Under the pieces are notes generated by a model. That model was not told where the DNA came from, ran no database searches, and worked only from the letters and a program-made list of their open reading frames with translations. A stretch of DNA of 64,000 nucleotides, from NCBI GenBank assembly GCA_022560025.1, contig JAFISE010000134.1:1-64000 (forward strand). The letters run 5' to 3'. The position numbers were made by a program, and so were the translations under genes. This DNA comes from Stagonosporopsis chrysanthemi. Its lineage: Eukaryota > Ascomycota > Dothideomycetes > Pleosporales > Didymellaceae. Below, in pieces: positions 54,529 through 64,000 of this stretch. Every line of letters begins with the position of its first letter. The first letter of the stretch is position 1.

Positions 54529-56180
54529 GCAATTGAATCTGGTGCGGAGTGAGTATGTAGCGTGCACGCAGGGGTGAATTGGGATTTCATTACAGAGCGC
54601 TTGCAAATTCGTCAGCCCAACGTAAGGCGTTCATGGTAGTGATCAATGTAAGCTGACAGAAGCCAGAGATACAAGATCTTCTGCTGTAATGGCTTCTGTT
54701 ACGGGCTATGGATTATGCTTCTCCCTGGCTCTCACTGGCTCCTATTACCAGCTGTAATGCAACTTGAGCAAATGCAGTGTTTGCCAACGACAGACCCCCT
54801 CGACTTGCTAATCAGCACACCAGAGGCACCTTCCTCACTGACTTTGCCACCTCAACTCAGCACGTAGCCAGCCCCGATCACACTCTGTCGACCGCTACAC
54901 GTTCGCCGCACTTTTTTGAAACAACCGACGGATATGACCCTTCGAAATAGTCTCCACCGCCGATGGAGCGCATAACGCAGACATCCCGCCAAGCACCATA
55001 CATGGCAGGTCAGATGAAGCTGACGACGCACTCACTCAATGCGATAGTACGGACCACCCAAAAATCTGAAGATCCAAAGTCGGTGACGAAACCCAGAAGC
55101 CTAAGAGGAATGCACCGACGTTCGCACGGTCAACTTAAGGGACTGGCGACTAGCGTTTACTTGTTGGCAGTGGCACTGACCAGTCACGGTCGCGATACCT
55201 GCCAGACTCAAAGCTGCTTCGCCGCACATCAAGAATCGGAACGCGGTTCCGTTTCCGCAGTCTCAAGCAAGGATACCCACAACTTTCGCACGTTTCCCAC
55301 ACAAACTCCCCGAGCAACACGTTCGGCCAAAACTCACTGCATTGTATCTCTAGTCCGCACTCTGGTAGTCGTCTTTGCAGAAACCCATGTATCGAACGTT
55401 AGCGACCAGAATGTTGCACTAGCACAAAGCTTTTGCTAAGCTTCGAACGGCTGCTTAAACTTTAAGCTGGCGACGCGATTCTTTGTCAGTATGGTGTAGC
55501 ACAGAAGTCGCAAAAGCATTTGCCATTGACAGCTTGTCTACAGAGCTTACGACGACTGTCCGCCATTCGGCGGAGGCTGATTACCTATCCGGGAAGTTCA
55601 CAACTCTCCTCGGCCAATCAAAATGACGAAGGAGATTGGCCAAGCACTCTTGGCAATTCACTCCAGTATCCATACCGCCTGTGGTAATACAAGGCTGTAG
55701 GGAAGACCTCACTACTAGTGCCGCGCATTGCCGCCTTGGAAGCCAGGAACGTGCTTCTGTTTCGGACCGCACCGCTGGCATCTTCTATCATACTGCTCTG
55801 AGCCTAGCACCCGTTTCAATATGGCAAATTCCATGGAAAACAGGCGGGACTGAGATGAAATCTGCATAGCATTTTGACGCAATCGAGGGACTGTCAACGA
55901 TCGAGTTGTGGGTCAGCCAATCGAAACGGCGAAGTTTGTCACATCCTGCCTATTCCATCTACCATCCGAGAATCCCTACCGAAGTCCTTTATCGCCGGAG
56001 GCACGCAAGCTCGATACAACTCGTCGCCCCTGGAAGCGGCGAAACAAGCCATGGGCTCTAAGACGGGCAGTCTGGGCGATTGCAAGGACGTGGTAGTAGT
56101 ATCGAGGTGCGTATAAAGCGGCAGGCTGCTCGCAACCAAGTAAGTCCATCATCACCAGCAGCCTTTGATTATACACAAAC
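54529..56180. other. Intergenic 1.6 kb
   Basis: A 158-codon plus-strand frame (54963-55439) starts with ATG but shows no recognisable motif and is not called. The last 100 bp hold the dioxygenase promoter. Confidence 0.4.
56112..56117 (+). promoter_or_regulatory. TATA box of the dioxygenase gene
   Basis: TATAAA ends 63 bp before the ATG at 56181, within GCGTATAAAGCGG. Position and sequence are typical. Confidence 0.55.
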
Positions 56181-57424
56181 ATGGTCTACTTCTCTCCTGC
56201 TTTCGTTGCCCTCGCGGCCTCAGTCTTCTTCTCTGGTCCAGCATTTGCTCATCCTGGCCATGATGTCCGCCAGGAGGCTGCTGAGCGCCGTGCCTTCCTG
56301 GCGAGCGACTCGTATACTGGCCTCGAGCACTGCGCGGAGAAACTGGAGGCTCGTCAGGCCGATATGATCAGTCGTCGCAAGGCTGTCGTTCAGAACCTCC
56401 GCACCAAGCGTGGCCTTACAAAGCGCACTTTCGAAGAGGTCTTGAACACTGACCACCACTCGGACGCTGCGGTCACACCTGACAGCCCGGATGATGTCGT
56501 CTTCGCCGGAAATGCCTCATGTGTTTTGCAGCCTGAGACTACTGAGGGTCCTTATTGTAAGTATCCCCATTTCTTGCGTCAGTGAAGTTCCCACTAACTG
56601 TCACATAGGGGTCTCTGGCGAGTACGTCCGCAAGGACATCACTGATGGCCAGGAGGGTATTCCTTTGACTTTCGACGTCCAGCTCATCGACGTTAACACC
56701 TGCGAGCCAATTCCTGAGGTTGCGCTCGAGGCCTGGCACTGCAACAGTACTGGTGTGTACGGTGGTGTTGTTAACCCCACCAACGGCAACCCTACTGATG
56801 TAAGCAACCTCAACAACACCATGCTCCGCGGCATCCAGTTCAGCAACGAGAACGGTATCTTGCAATATGACACGATTTTCCCTGGCCACTACACGGGACG
56901 TACCACTCACATCCACAGTAAGATCTCATCCACGTATTCATGCCTTCCAAGACTCTAACATGTCCATCACAGTCCTCTCCTACATCGACGCCGAAATCAA
57001 CGAGAAAAACAACACCGTCACCGGCGGCCACATCTCGCACGTCGGCCAACTCTTCTTCGACCAGAAGCTAATCCACGAGGCTGAAACCGCTGCCATTTAC
57101 CAGACAAACCAGCAGGAACTTCTCCTCAACGTCGACGACTATATCTTCGAAGCGGAAGCCGCAAACTCGGATCCCGTGCTTAACTACGTGTACCTCGGCG
57201 ACAGCGTCGAGGATGGTATCTTTGCCTGGGTCACGGTTGGTATCGATCCTAAGGCTGTCATTAACCCGCGCCCGGCTGTCAACTTCGGTGAGAATGGCGG
57301 TGTTACGAACCCTGGTGGCGGACCTGGACAAGGTGGCCCGAGGCCCAGTGGCCCAAGGCCTAGTGGTGGACCCGGTGGCCCAAGGCCGACTCGCTCGGTT
57401 GCGGCCACTAGCACCGCTGTCTGA
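56181..57424 (+). CDS. Secreted intradiol ring-cleavage dioxygenase (3 exons)
   Basis: Exons are 56181-56556, 56609-56917 and 56973-57424 (introns 52 and 55 bp), giving 378 aa. A signal peptide (MVYFSPAFVALAASVFFSGPAFA) precedes the mature start HPGHD. The Fe(III) ligands are all present: Tyr176 (GVYGG), Tyr220, His226 and His228 (GHYTGRTTHIHI), after the family hallmark TEGPYWV that spans the first splice junction. These enzymes open catechol or hydroxyquinol rings between the two hydroxyls; extracellular fungal forms act on lignin-derived or plant phenolics. The N-terminal linker (about residues 25-110) is helical and charged. The C-terminal 40 residues are a Gly/Pro/Arg-rich repeat (GGPRPSGPRPSGG) that may bind wall or polyphenol. 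Confidence 0.92.
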
Positions 57425-57459
57425 GGAATGTTGACTCCAAAAGAGTGGGCATGATAGAA

Positions 57460-57588
57460 GAGCTGGTTGAGGTGGGAGTGCGAATGTAAGATGTATTGGC
57501 GATGTGGTGGGAGAGCTGGTTGAGGTGGGAGAGGGAGTGTAAGATGTTTTGGCGATGTAGTGGGAGAGGGAATGTATTGACGACGTAG
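57460..57588. repeat. 53-bp tandem repeat in the 3' flank of the dioxygenase gene
   Basis: Two nearly identical units begin at 57460 and 57513 (GAGCTGGTTGAGGTGGGAG, then TGTAAGATGT and GGCGATGT), differing at only a few bases. A shortened third copy runs from 57566 to about 57588. The array starts 36 bp after the stop codon and probably lies in the 3' UTR. Confidence 0.85.
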
Positions 57589-58404
57589 TTTATAGACGGG
57601 GGCTAAAAGAAAAAGGCACGTAGAATGGAATCAAATCCTCATATGCCGTAATCCGATCCCTTCCCCGGCAGCATGAATTCGAGCTCGTCATCCCCAACTC
57701 CTTCCTCTATCTCCCCACGAAAGTCTCTTCTGTATCAGAAAAGCCTGAATCCCGTCAACATATCTTCCGGTCGGATCAAAAAAAAGTCACAGAATCCTTA
57801 GGACTTTCTTCCCTCCTTTTCCCCAGGACAAAATCTGCGCCCCAATTCGACGGGTGAACACTTCATCAGCAAAAGCTCATTGAGCAAGACAGTATGTGGA
57901 GCTTGCTAAACAATTGAGTCGCTTTCAACCCGCGATTATCCCCTCCCATACACATGCGCAAAACTCAATGTGATCAAAACAAAGTCAACACCTTCTATGT
58001 CTGTCTGTCCATCTGTCTGTTATATCTAACGATTTCTTCATTACCATGGATTATCCGCAAACATTTTTTGCCGGCGTCTTATAATTCCAAAAGTTTGCAG
58101 GGCCCCAGATCATGTCTAGGATCTCGATATTAAGACCGAGTTGTCAACTCAAATGTGGCTGTGTGCCTTACGACTTCGAGTTTTTGAAAAAAAAAAAGAG
58201 CTAGAGGGGCATGTCTGTTCGTCTTGCCTCCTCTCGCAATCTGTTACTTTCAATTCGAGCGTCGTGTGCTGGGAGCCTCCAGCGTTGCAAAGTTGAGGGT
58301 GTTGGGTTATGTCTGGATCACATGCTTATCATTTAAGTTGTGATGAAGTTGGGCGCCTTTACGTGGACGAAGCATGCTAGAGTACCTTCGAAGACTATCT
58401 CTCT

Positions 58405-58430
58405 TGTCTGTCTGTCTGTCTGTCTGTCTG
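58405..58430. repeat. TGTC tetranucleotide microsatellite, 6.5 units
   Basis: A perfect 26-base run of TGTC in the pyrimidine-rich tract. Related short runs of the same unit lie near 58000-58020 and 59539-59560. Confidence 0.95.
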
Positions 58431-61400
58431 GTTTTTCGTTCCAATTTCCATTTTCTCCACTTTCTGTTACCCTGAAATGAAGATATGAAGACAGCATGTT
58501 GAGATTCTGAGCTCTAAATATTAGAAGAATATCCGCAGGTCTTGTTGTGCCTTGCTGCTACTAAATTGCATACGGGAACACAAATGTCTGTCTTTACATC
58601 TGTCTATCTGTACCAATACACACCTCTTACTCTTGACTCTGTTAGTAGAGATCTTTCCAAGGATATCAAAACATCGATTGACTGCTCTGATGCTTCTCTC
58701 ATCTCCGTCGCCAAAGCAAGAAAGCGACATACTGGTGCGTCCCTTTGTTTGTCTGTTTGTTTGTTTCAAGGGACACTGTTTATCCACAGTCTTACCTACT
58801 GGAAGCCTGAGCTCTACTCACGCATGTTGAATGACGTCGTCTAGCGACTCATGTCCGTCTAGTTTCTGGGTCTTCTTCTTGTGTCCTCTTTGAAGCAAGC
58901 AACTCAAACTCCAAAATCATGATGTCTCTCTACTGGGCCTCTGAAAGCATGATCAAAAACATCGATTTTGCCATTTGACGTTAGCTCTTTGAAACCTGCT
59001 CGAGTGGAGTCTTGTCTAAAAACCTTTGGATGCCAAATCAATAATGGTTTTGCGAAAGGACAAATGTTTGCTCTTTGGCTGGAAGATCTGTACTTTGTCG
59101 TGCTGCTCAGGAGATCTGGTGTCTGAAAAGGTCATCTTTCGGGAGCTATGTCCATCCCATAGCAGCCACGTAGCCTCATAACCGTGTCTTCATTCCTGTT
59201 CATGTCTATTGAACCCCAAAAGAACAACACCTTTACCCACAGTCTGTGCCGACACCCCAGCTTTGAGATCCATCTCCACAGGACTCTCATCTTCAAGATC
59301 AGAAGAACAGGGCAGATGTCAACTACATCATCCATGGAATTCAGTTTGCCTTAAACCTCATTTAAGACTGCGTACATTCTTTCTCTCTAAAAGAAACCCA
59401 CTAACACACTAAGATTTCTTTTCTTTCTTCCAGTGCCAATGTTCAGTCTCTTTAAATTGGCTAGCTGCCATAAAATTCTATTCGTATACAGTTGTGTAAT
59501 TTGACGTTACCAAATGGTCTGGGGAAGACGTTCATGACCGTCTGTCTCTGTCTCTCTGCTGGCCAACCAGATTTTTGTCTACTTGATATCCCTACCTTAC
59601 CTTGATTTGTATCACAAACGCTCAGATGCTTCTGATTATGTTGGATCTTTCGCGTATCAAAAACTCGATAGTCCATGATGCAATGCTTGATGAGCGCGGG
59701 TGTTATGATTTAGGTCTCAGATCAGTTTCAAACCGCGAAGTTGCCGGTGGATGTCCGCCTGTTTACCGATGAACTGGTGAGGTTTTTGGCCTTCTGCTGA
59801 GTCTCTCCTTCCTTCACGTGTGCGAGACAACGATTCCGAAGTACTTCTTAAGAAATTTCTGTGTATTGAGGACGATCGGGTCCAAATCGGGATCTCATTT
59901 GGGTCATGAGCGATAAAGCTGGAAACAAACTTCGAATGTTGGTATAACACCATCCACTCTTCTCTTCATTGTCCCTCTTTCCATCTGTATCAAAGTTACT
60001 CCTTTATAACGGAGCTTATCGCAGATCATGTTTTCTCCCGGCCCCGAAACTTACATGTATGTTGCTGGTCAAGAGGTCGGTTTGCTGAAAACAAAAATTC
60101 GCAATCGGAATGTTTGGTCTGTGAGACTTATATTTCTCTGTTTCCTGCCTCTACGAGTCGGATTAAATCTCGGTGGATCTGAAGCCATGGCAAAGGTCGG
60201 TATGTCTGTGTATTCCGCAAACCATTTTCACCATAAGTCATGTTTTGGAACTTGCCATTAGCGGCATCTATTACATACCTGGCACTCTTCTATTCACTAT
60301 CCTTTCTGTGTGCGTCAGACGCATCGCGTTCTCAAACTCACATGGGAAGAGTATGTGCTTTTTTGTTGGCTGCGAAAAGTGCTTGCCCCCCTTATATGTT
60401 GCTCGCCGGGAGATCTGTTTCCCGAAGCCAACGCCCAGGCCAGGGCACATATGCTACCCAAAAGACACGAAGCCTGACTTTCATGTCTCTGCACCTTGTA
60501 TCCAAAAGATTTACATCAGTTCCGCACATGGCTGTACGCTCCGTAAACTTCTCGTATGCTCTTTTCAAATGACGTTCCCCTCACGTACAAGGAGTTCAAA
60601 TCTTCGCTCCACTTCCCATCTACCAAGCCCTGAGTTTCTTCGAAATGTTCTTCAGCTCCCATGATGTGAATTTGGTGTCTAAAATCCACCATCTACCTAG
60701 TGATGACGCTGCGTCTTCTGTTGGTCAACACTGCCCTATTTTTCTACTACACATCTTCCTTTCTTCTCTCTTTCCACTTTCTTAGGAAAGAAAGCGATAT
60801 GATTGTACCTGCACACGTCTTCAGCAAAGAGCACGCACGGAACGCAAGATATTTTTGTCTTAGTGCCCCCATATTTAAACGTGAAGCTCTTATTTGCATG
60901 TCTTACACACAGCAAAACCGCAAAACAATTAACACGTCTAGATTTCGATGCGTGTTTGTGAGTGCGCGCGGCTCACCAATCCACACGCGCCCTGTTCCTC
61001 TCTCCACATGCAGCTACTGGATTCCTACAAGAGTGTCATTGACAGACTTTTTGGCAAATGAAGGATGGATCGCTGTGTGTGCGCCTCCGAACAGATCTCT
61101 CGGGTCATTCTCTCTAAGATCCTCCGATGGACACCAAATTCGACTATTTCTTCTCCCGATACCTGCCACCCGAGACTCTCCAAAAGCCACAAACCCCGCG
61201 CCACGTGAGCAGTCGTCTCTGAATTTATGTGGTATTCTTCCCAACTTCCCAACTCCAAAGAACACATTTCTTCCCCCTCTGGCCCCTAAAGAATCTTCCA
61301 TCAGCAACATACCTGCATCTTATTCCCCCACTCGAGATTCTTGTGTTTGAGTCCGCCAACTCCGCCCAAACCTCTTCTGTATAGTTTTCCCATCCCCACA

Positions 61401-61622
61401 CTGCAGAACAAAATCTTTTCGGGCAGCAGTATGCTGCCACTTTCCCATTGAACCAGGGGACTCTAGATCAGATCCATCAAATACCTGTTCCAATATTGCC
61501 TCTGCGCCCAAAAAAAAATCACAAGCCATACCAGTCATGTGCGACGAGAAAGCCGCCAGAGAAACGAAATTGTATCTGTTGCTTGGAATTTGAAAAGCAA
61601 ATGAGGCCGGAATTATGTCCCC

Positions 61623-61641
61623 CTGTCTGTCTGTCTGTCTG
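61623..61641. repeat. CTGT tetranucleotide microsatellite, 4.75 units
   Basis: A 19-base run of the same tetranucleotide as at 58405-58430, in the same orientation. Confidence 0.95.
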
Positions 61642-62332
61642 GAACTCCTCATCGCACGGCTCATACGCTATACCTCTTATACATCTGCTCATCCGGATTC
61701 GGGGAATTGTGTATCTCGTCTGCTAGAATATGTGGTTGGAACTATGATGGTTTAATTGCGATGGTCGCAACTACGATGGTCGCAACTACAATAGTTGCAA
61801 CTGCGATGCCGCCCCACGAATCCCCAGTGAGCAAGCACATGAGACAAGAAACACCTCCACCTCCATCTTCACTACTGTTGCACAATGTGCGCTGCCTTCC
61901 TGTTCTTGCATTACTGAATACGATGGGAAGGAAGAGGTGAGGATAATGTGTTCTTTTACTTTACTTTCACTTTCACTTTTGCCGAGGCATCTATAGATAT
62001 TTCCCCGACCATTCGCGGAAGTGTGGATGTGATTAGTGAATAGTAATCCACTGACATGGTAGAGGGTAGAGATTCCCTTTCTCCTAAAGTCGTTCATGTC
62101 CTGTGCATGTTCTCTCTGGCCTTGGAGTCTTGCGACTCATAGGGTGTGTGGCGGGATATCGTGGGATGAGCATTCGCGCGTGTCCGCGGAAGACGTTGGG
62201 GGTCCTTGTGTCACGTCACGTGTGGGAAAGTCTGGTCACTCGAGGGTGGAGCTGAGATACGCAGTATGGGGTTAATCTGGATTCCAACATGGGGATGTCG
62301 GTGGCGGCGCTGTAGTCTCTGATATGCTATGC

Positions 62333-63981
62333 TCACGTGCTCTCACTCTCGTTCAAGCGCATTCCCCGCTCAATCAGCGCTTCTACCCACGCTTGAAACT
62401 CACCTCTCATCTCTGCAGGCACCACGTGCCCTTGTCCCTTGATGAAATGCTTTTCCACCTCGCCTTCCTGCCAGACATCCTCCTCCTGTTCGATCCCCAG
62501 CCAGTTCTCCGTCCCCGTCTTGCCCTGCCCCTTCTCTAAGCCCCGCCACAGCACGACACCATGAGGGAACGTGATCATCCTATCCTCCGTGCCGTGCACA
62601 ACCATGATCCGCTTCTTGCCCACGGACTTCGCAATCTGCTGCAGCTGCTCGGGCGACTTGTGATGCCACCCGGCGGCGATGAGCTGCAAGACGAAGCCCG
62701 ATTTGGCGAAGAATTCAGGGTGTTGGCGTTTCCAGAGCTCGTTGGCAGCGAAGCGGTCGCCGTTTGTGGGGAAGGATTGCACAATGGGTTCGAGTGTATC
62801 GGGCGAGGAGAGCCAGGAGGAGGTGTAGAGGTTCTTCTTGACGCCGGCGATTTGTGAGTCCAGCGATTTGGGGATCAGCAGGTTGGCGCGGTTGTAGAGG
62901 TTTTCGATGAAGCCGGTTGTGCGGAAGACGCCCGCGGCGGTGGACACGAGGGAGAGTGTGCAGATGCGGTCGGGGATCAGCATGGCCTGTGATACTTTGT
63001 TAGACGTGTTCAATGTTGCTTGTCATGTCAGTCTAGTGATCTGACATTCGAAGGTCATCGCACGTGGCAGCTGCGCGGGGGTGGGGCGGAGCGGGGCGGA
63101 GATCAGGTACACTTGATTGTCTAGCCGGCGTATGCTGCGTGTGCCGCGCTTTTGACCGGAAGCTACATGATCCGAGGTCCGCAGTAACGTCCTCTGGAGC
63201 GAGGCGGATGCGGCACAGAATTCAATGCCAATGTGGAGACTTGAACTTACCACTTCTTGGGCAATCATGCCGCCCATACTGATGCCAATGACATGCAATT
63301 GACGCTGATCGGTCCAGCCCAGGTGGTCGACAAGCTCAACGGCATCTTTGGCCATCTCAGACGTCGAGTATCTCGCTCTAGGCTTGTCCGAATCGCCAAT
63401 GCCGCGGTTGTCGTACACCAGACACGAGTACTTGTCTGCCTGGGTATGTCCAAAATCTTTGGTCTGTCTTTGCCAGGCATACTTCATGCCGCCGAGGCCC
63501 ATGATCCACTGCCATGTGTCAGCGAGTTGATTTTGAGGGTTTGTGGTCGGCGAGGAAAACGCATTGGACGGCTCGTAATCAAACCAGCAAGTGCAACGAG
63601 TACGGGAGGATACGGAAGACAGCCATCATCGTATGTTGTGAGAGTCGGTTTGGCAGGCTGAGACGCGAGGTGCGAGCCTGAGACGGCCCATGCGACCGAA
63701 ACGAAACGTGACAGGGCGCCGCTTCGCGCAGCGAGCACAATGATCAGGCCGAAATAGCAATCTGACACTCGGTGCCTCATCTGTGACAGTATAGAGAGTC
63801 GCGCACCTACCACAATCTTGCGGTCACCATGGCCGTGGACTTGATAGGCGATGTGAAGAGGACCACCTCGGTCCTTTGCCAGCGTGACTTTCCCTTCCTG
63901 GTCTGGTTTGAGCTTCCAGATAGTGTGCTCGTACTCTGGGTGCTTCTGCAGCTCTTCCACTGTCAACGGCGCCATGGCCAT
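62333..63981 (-). CDS. Alpha/beta hydrolase (3 exons)
   Basis: Exons are 63981-63811, 63508-63251 and 62986-62333, giving 360 aa. The introns are unusually long for this window (302 and 264 bp). The fold core starts with IVWIMGLGGMKYAW, with the oxyanion-hole region spanning the first junction, followed by YDNRGIGDSD. The nucleophile elbow is GISMGG (Ser134). The acid is probably Asp in HGTEDRMI, and the catalytic His lies in GQGHVVP. This places it with soluble esterase/epoxide-hydrolase-like members of the superfamily; the substrate is unknown. Two codons into the frame lies a second ATG with better context (GCCATGGCG). The promoter lies beyond the window edge. Confidence 0.87.
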
Positions 63982-64000
63982 AGACGATGCAATGCTCGGC

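Larger units (their letters stand above)
57425..62332. other. Pyrimidine-rich, gene-free tract with TGTC microsatellites
   Basis: 4.9 kb without a recognisable gene. From about 57600 to 61700 the plus strand is enriched in C and T; in 58381-58440, 42 of 60 bases are pyrimidines. Repeated TCTG/TGTC tracts occur at several points. The longest frame (216 codons, ending 61350) is Ser/Leu/Phe-rich without motifs, as expected from composition alone. The bias is opposite in sign to that of the 47.2-51.4 kb tract. Confidence 0.5.

Noticed and set aside
54963..55439. 158-codon plus-strand frame with an ATG
   Set aside because: Composition is not protein-like and no motif or splice structure is visible.
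60700..61350. 216-codon plus-strand frame with a hydrophobic start
   Set aside because: The Leu/Phe/Ser-rich product is what a pyrimidine-rich strand yields by chance; no conserved motif.

Overview
The window reads as nuclear DNA of a filamentous ascomycete (Pezizomycotina). Nearly every gene is split by short GT-AG introns of about 44-90 bp with CTGAC/CTAAC branch sites, intergenic spacers are long, and the set combines housekeeping genes (SFI1, ISO-RS, ARC16, PAM18, RLP24, SER2) with secreted plant-wall and aromatic-degrading enzymes (AA9 LPMO, GH79, intradiol dioxygenase) and cysteine-rich small secreted proteins. A Dothideomycete with a plant-associated or saprotrophic habit is the best guess; that is inference from gene content. 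No tRNA, rRNA, CRISPR array or intact transposon was recognised. Exon models were built by hand from splice consensus, and every multi-exon model sums to a whole number of codons.

Layout. 1-2.2 kb: gene-poor, with an AT-rich block. 2.2-7.4 kb: three secreted cysteine-rich genes around a short-chain dehydrogenase; two of the three (5.2-5.7 kb minus and 6.9-7.4 kb plus) are divergent paralogues sharing intron positions and a cysteine signature. 7.7-10.4 kb: phosphoserine phosphatase and an SDR, divergently transcribed. 11.0-14.9 kb: a 1255-aa sterol-glucosyltransferase-like protein. 15.1-18.6 kb: a divergent AA9 LPMO / GH79 pair. 20.0-28.0 kb: SFI1, a Cx9C complex I assembly-factor-like gene and cytosolic isoleucyl-tRNA synthetase. 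28.8-29.5 kb: a GPI-anchored protein built from two ungapped 61-residue repeats. 31.6-36.6 kb: a TmpA-like membrane protein, a secreted protein of unknown family with a GC-AG intron, and a HAD phosphatase.

36.6-51.8 kb is mostly without recognisable genes, apart from the Arp2/3 subunit ARC16 (39.9-40.9 kb) and a possible 29-codon ORF with a spliced leader. It includes a GC-rich block (42.7-44.2 kb) and a purine-rich tract (about 47.2-51.4 kb). 51.8-57.4 kb is a compact core: PAM18 and RLP24 sharing a 277-bp promoter, a class II aldolase-like enzyme and a secreted intradiol dioxygenase. 57.4-62.3 kb is a pyrimidine-rich, TGTC-microsatellite tract. A three-exon alpha/beta hydrolase ends the window at 62.3-64.0 kb.

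The strongest candidates for something undescribed are the duplicated GPI-anchored repeat domain with conserved glycosylation sequons, the divergent secreted-protein pair, the glucosyltransferase carrying a Vps13-like glycine-rich module, and the two oppositely skewed noncoding tracts flanking the 51.8-57.4 kb core.
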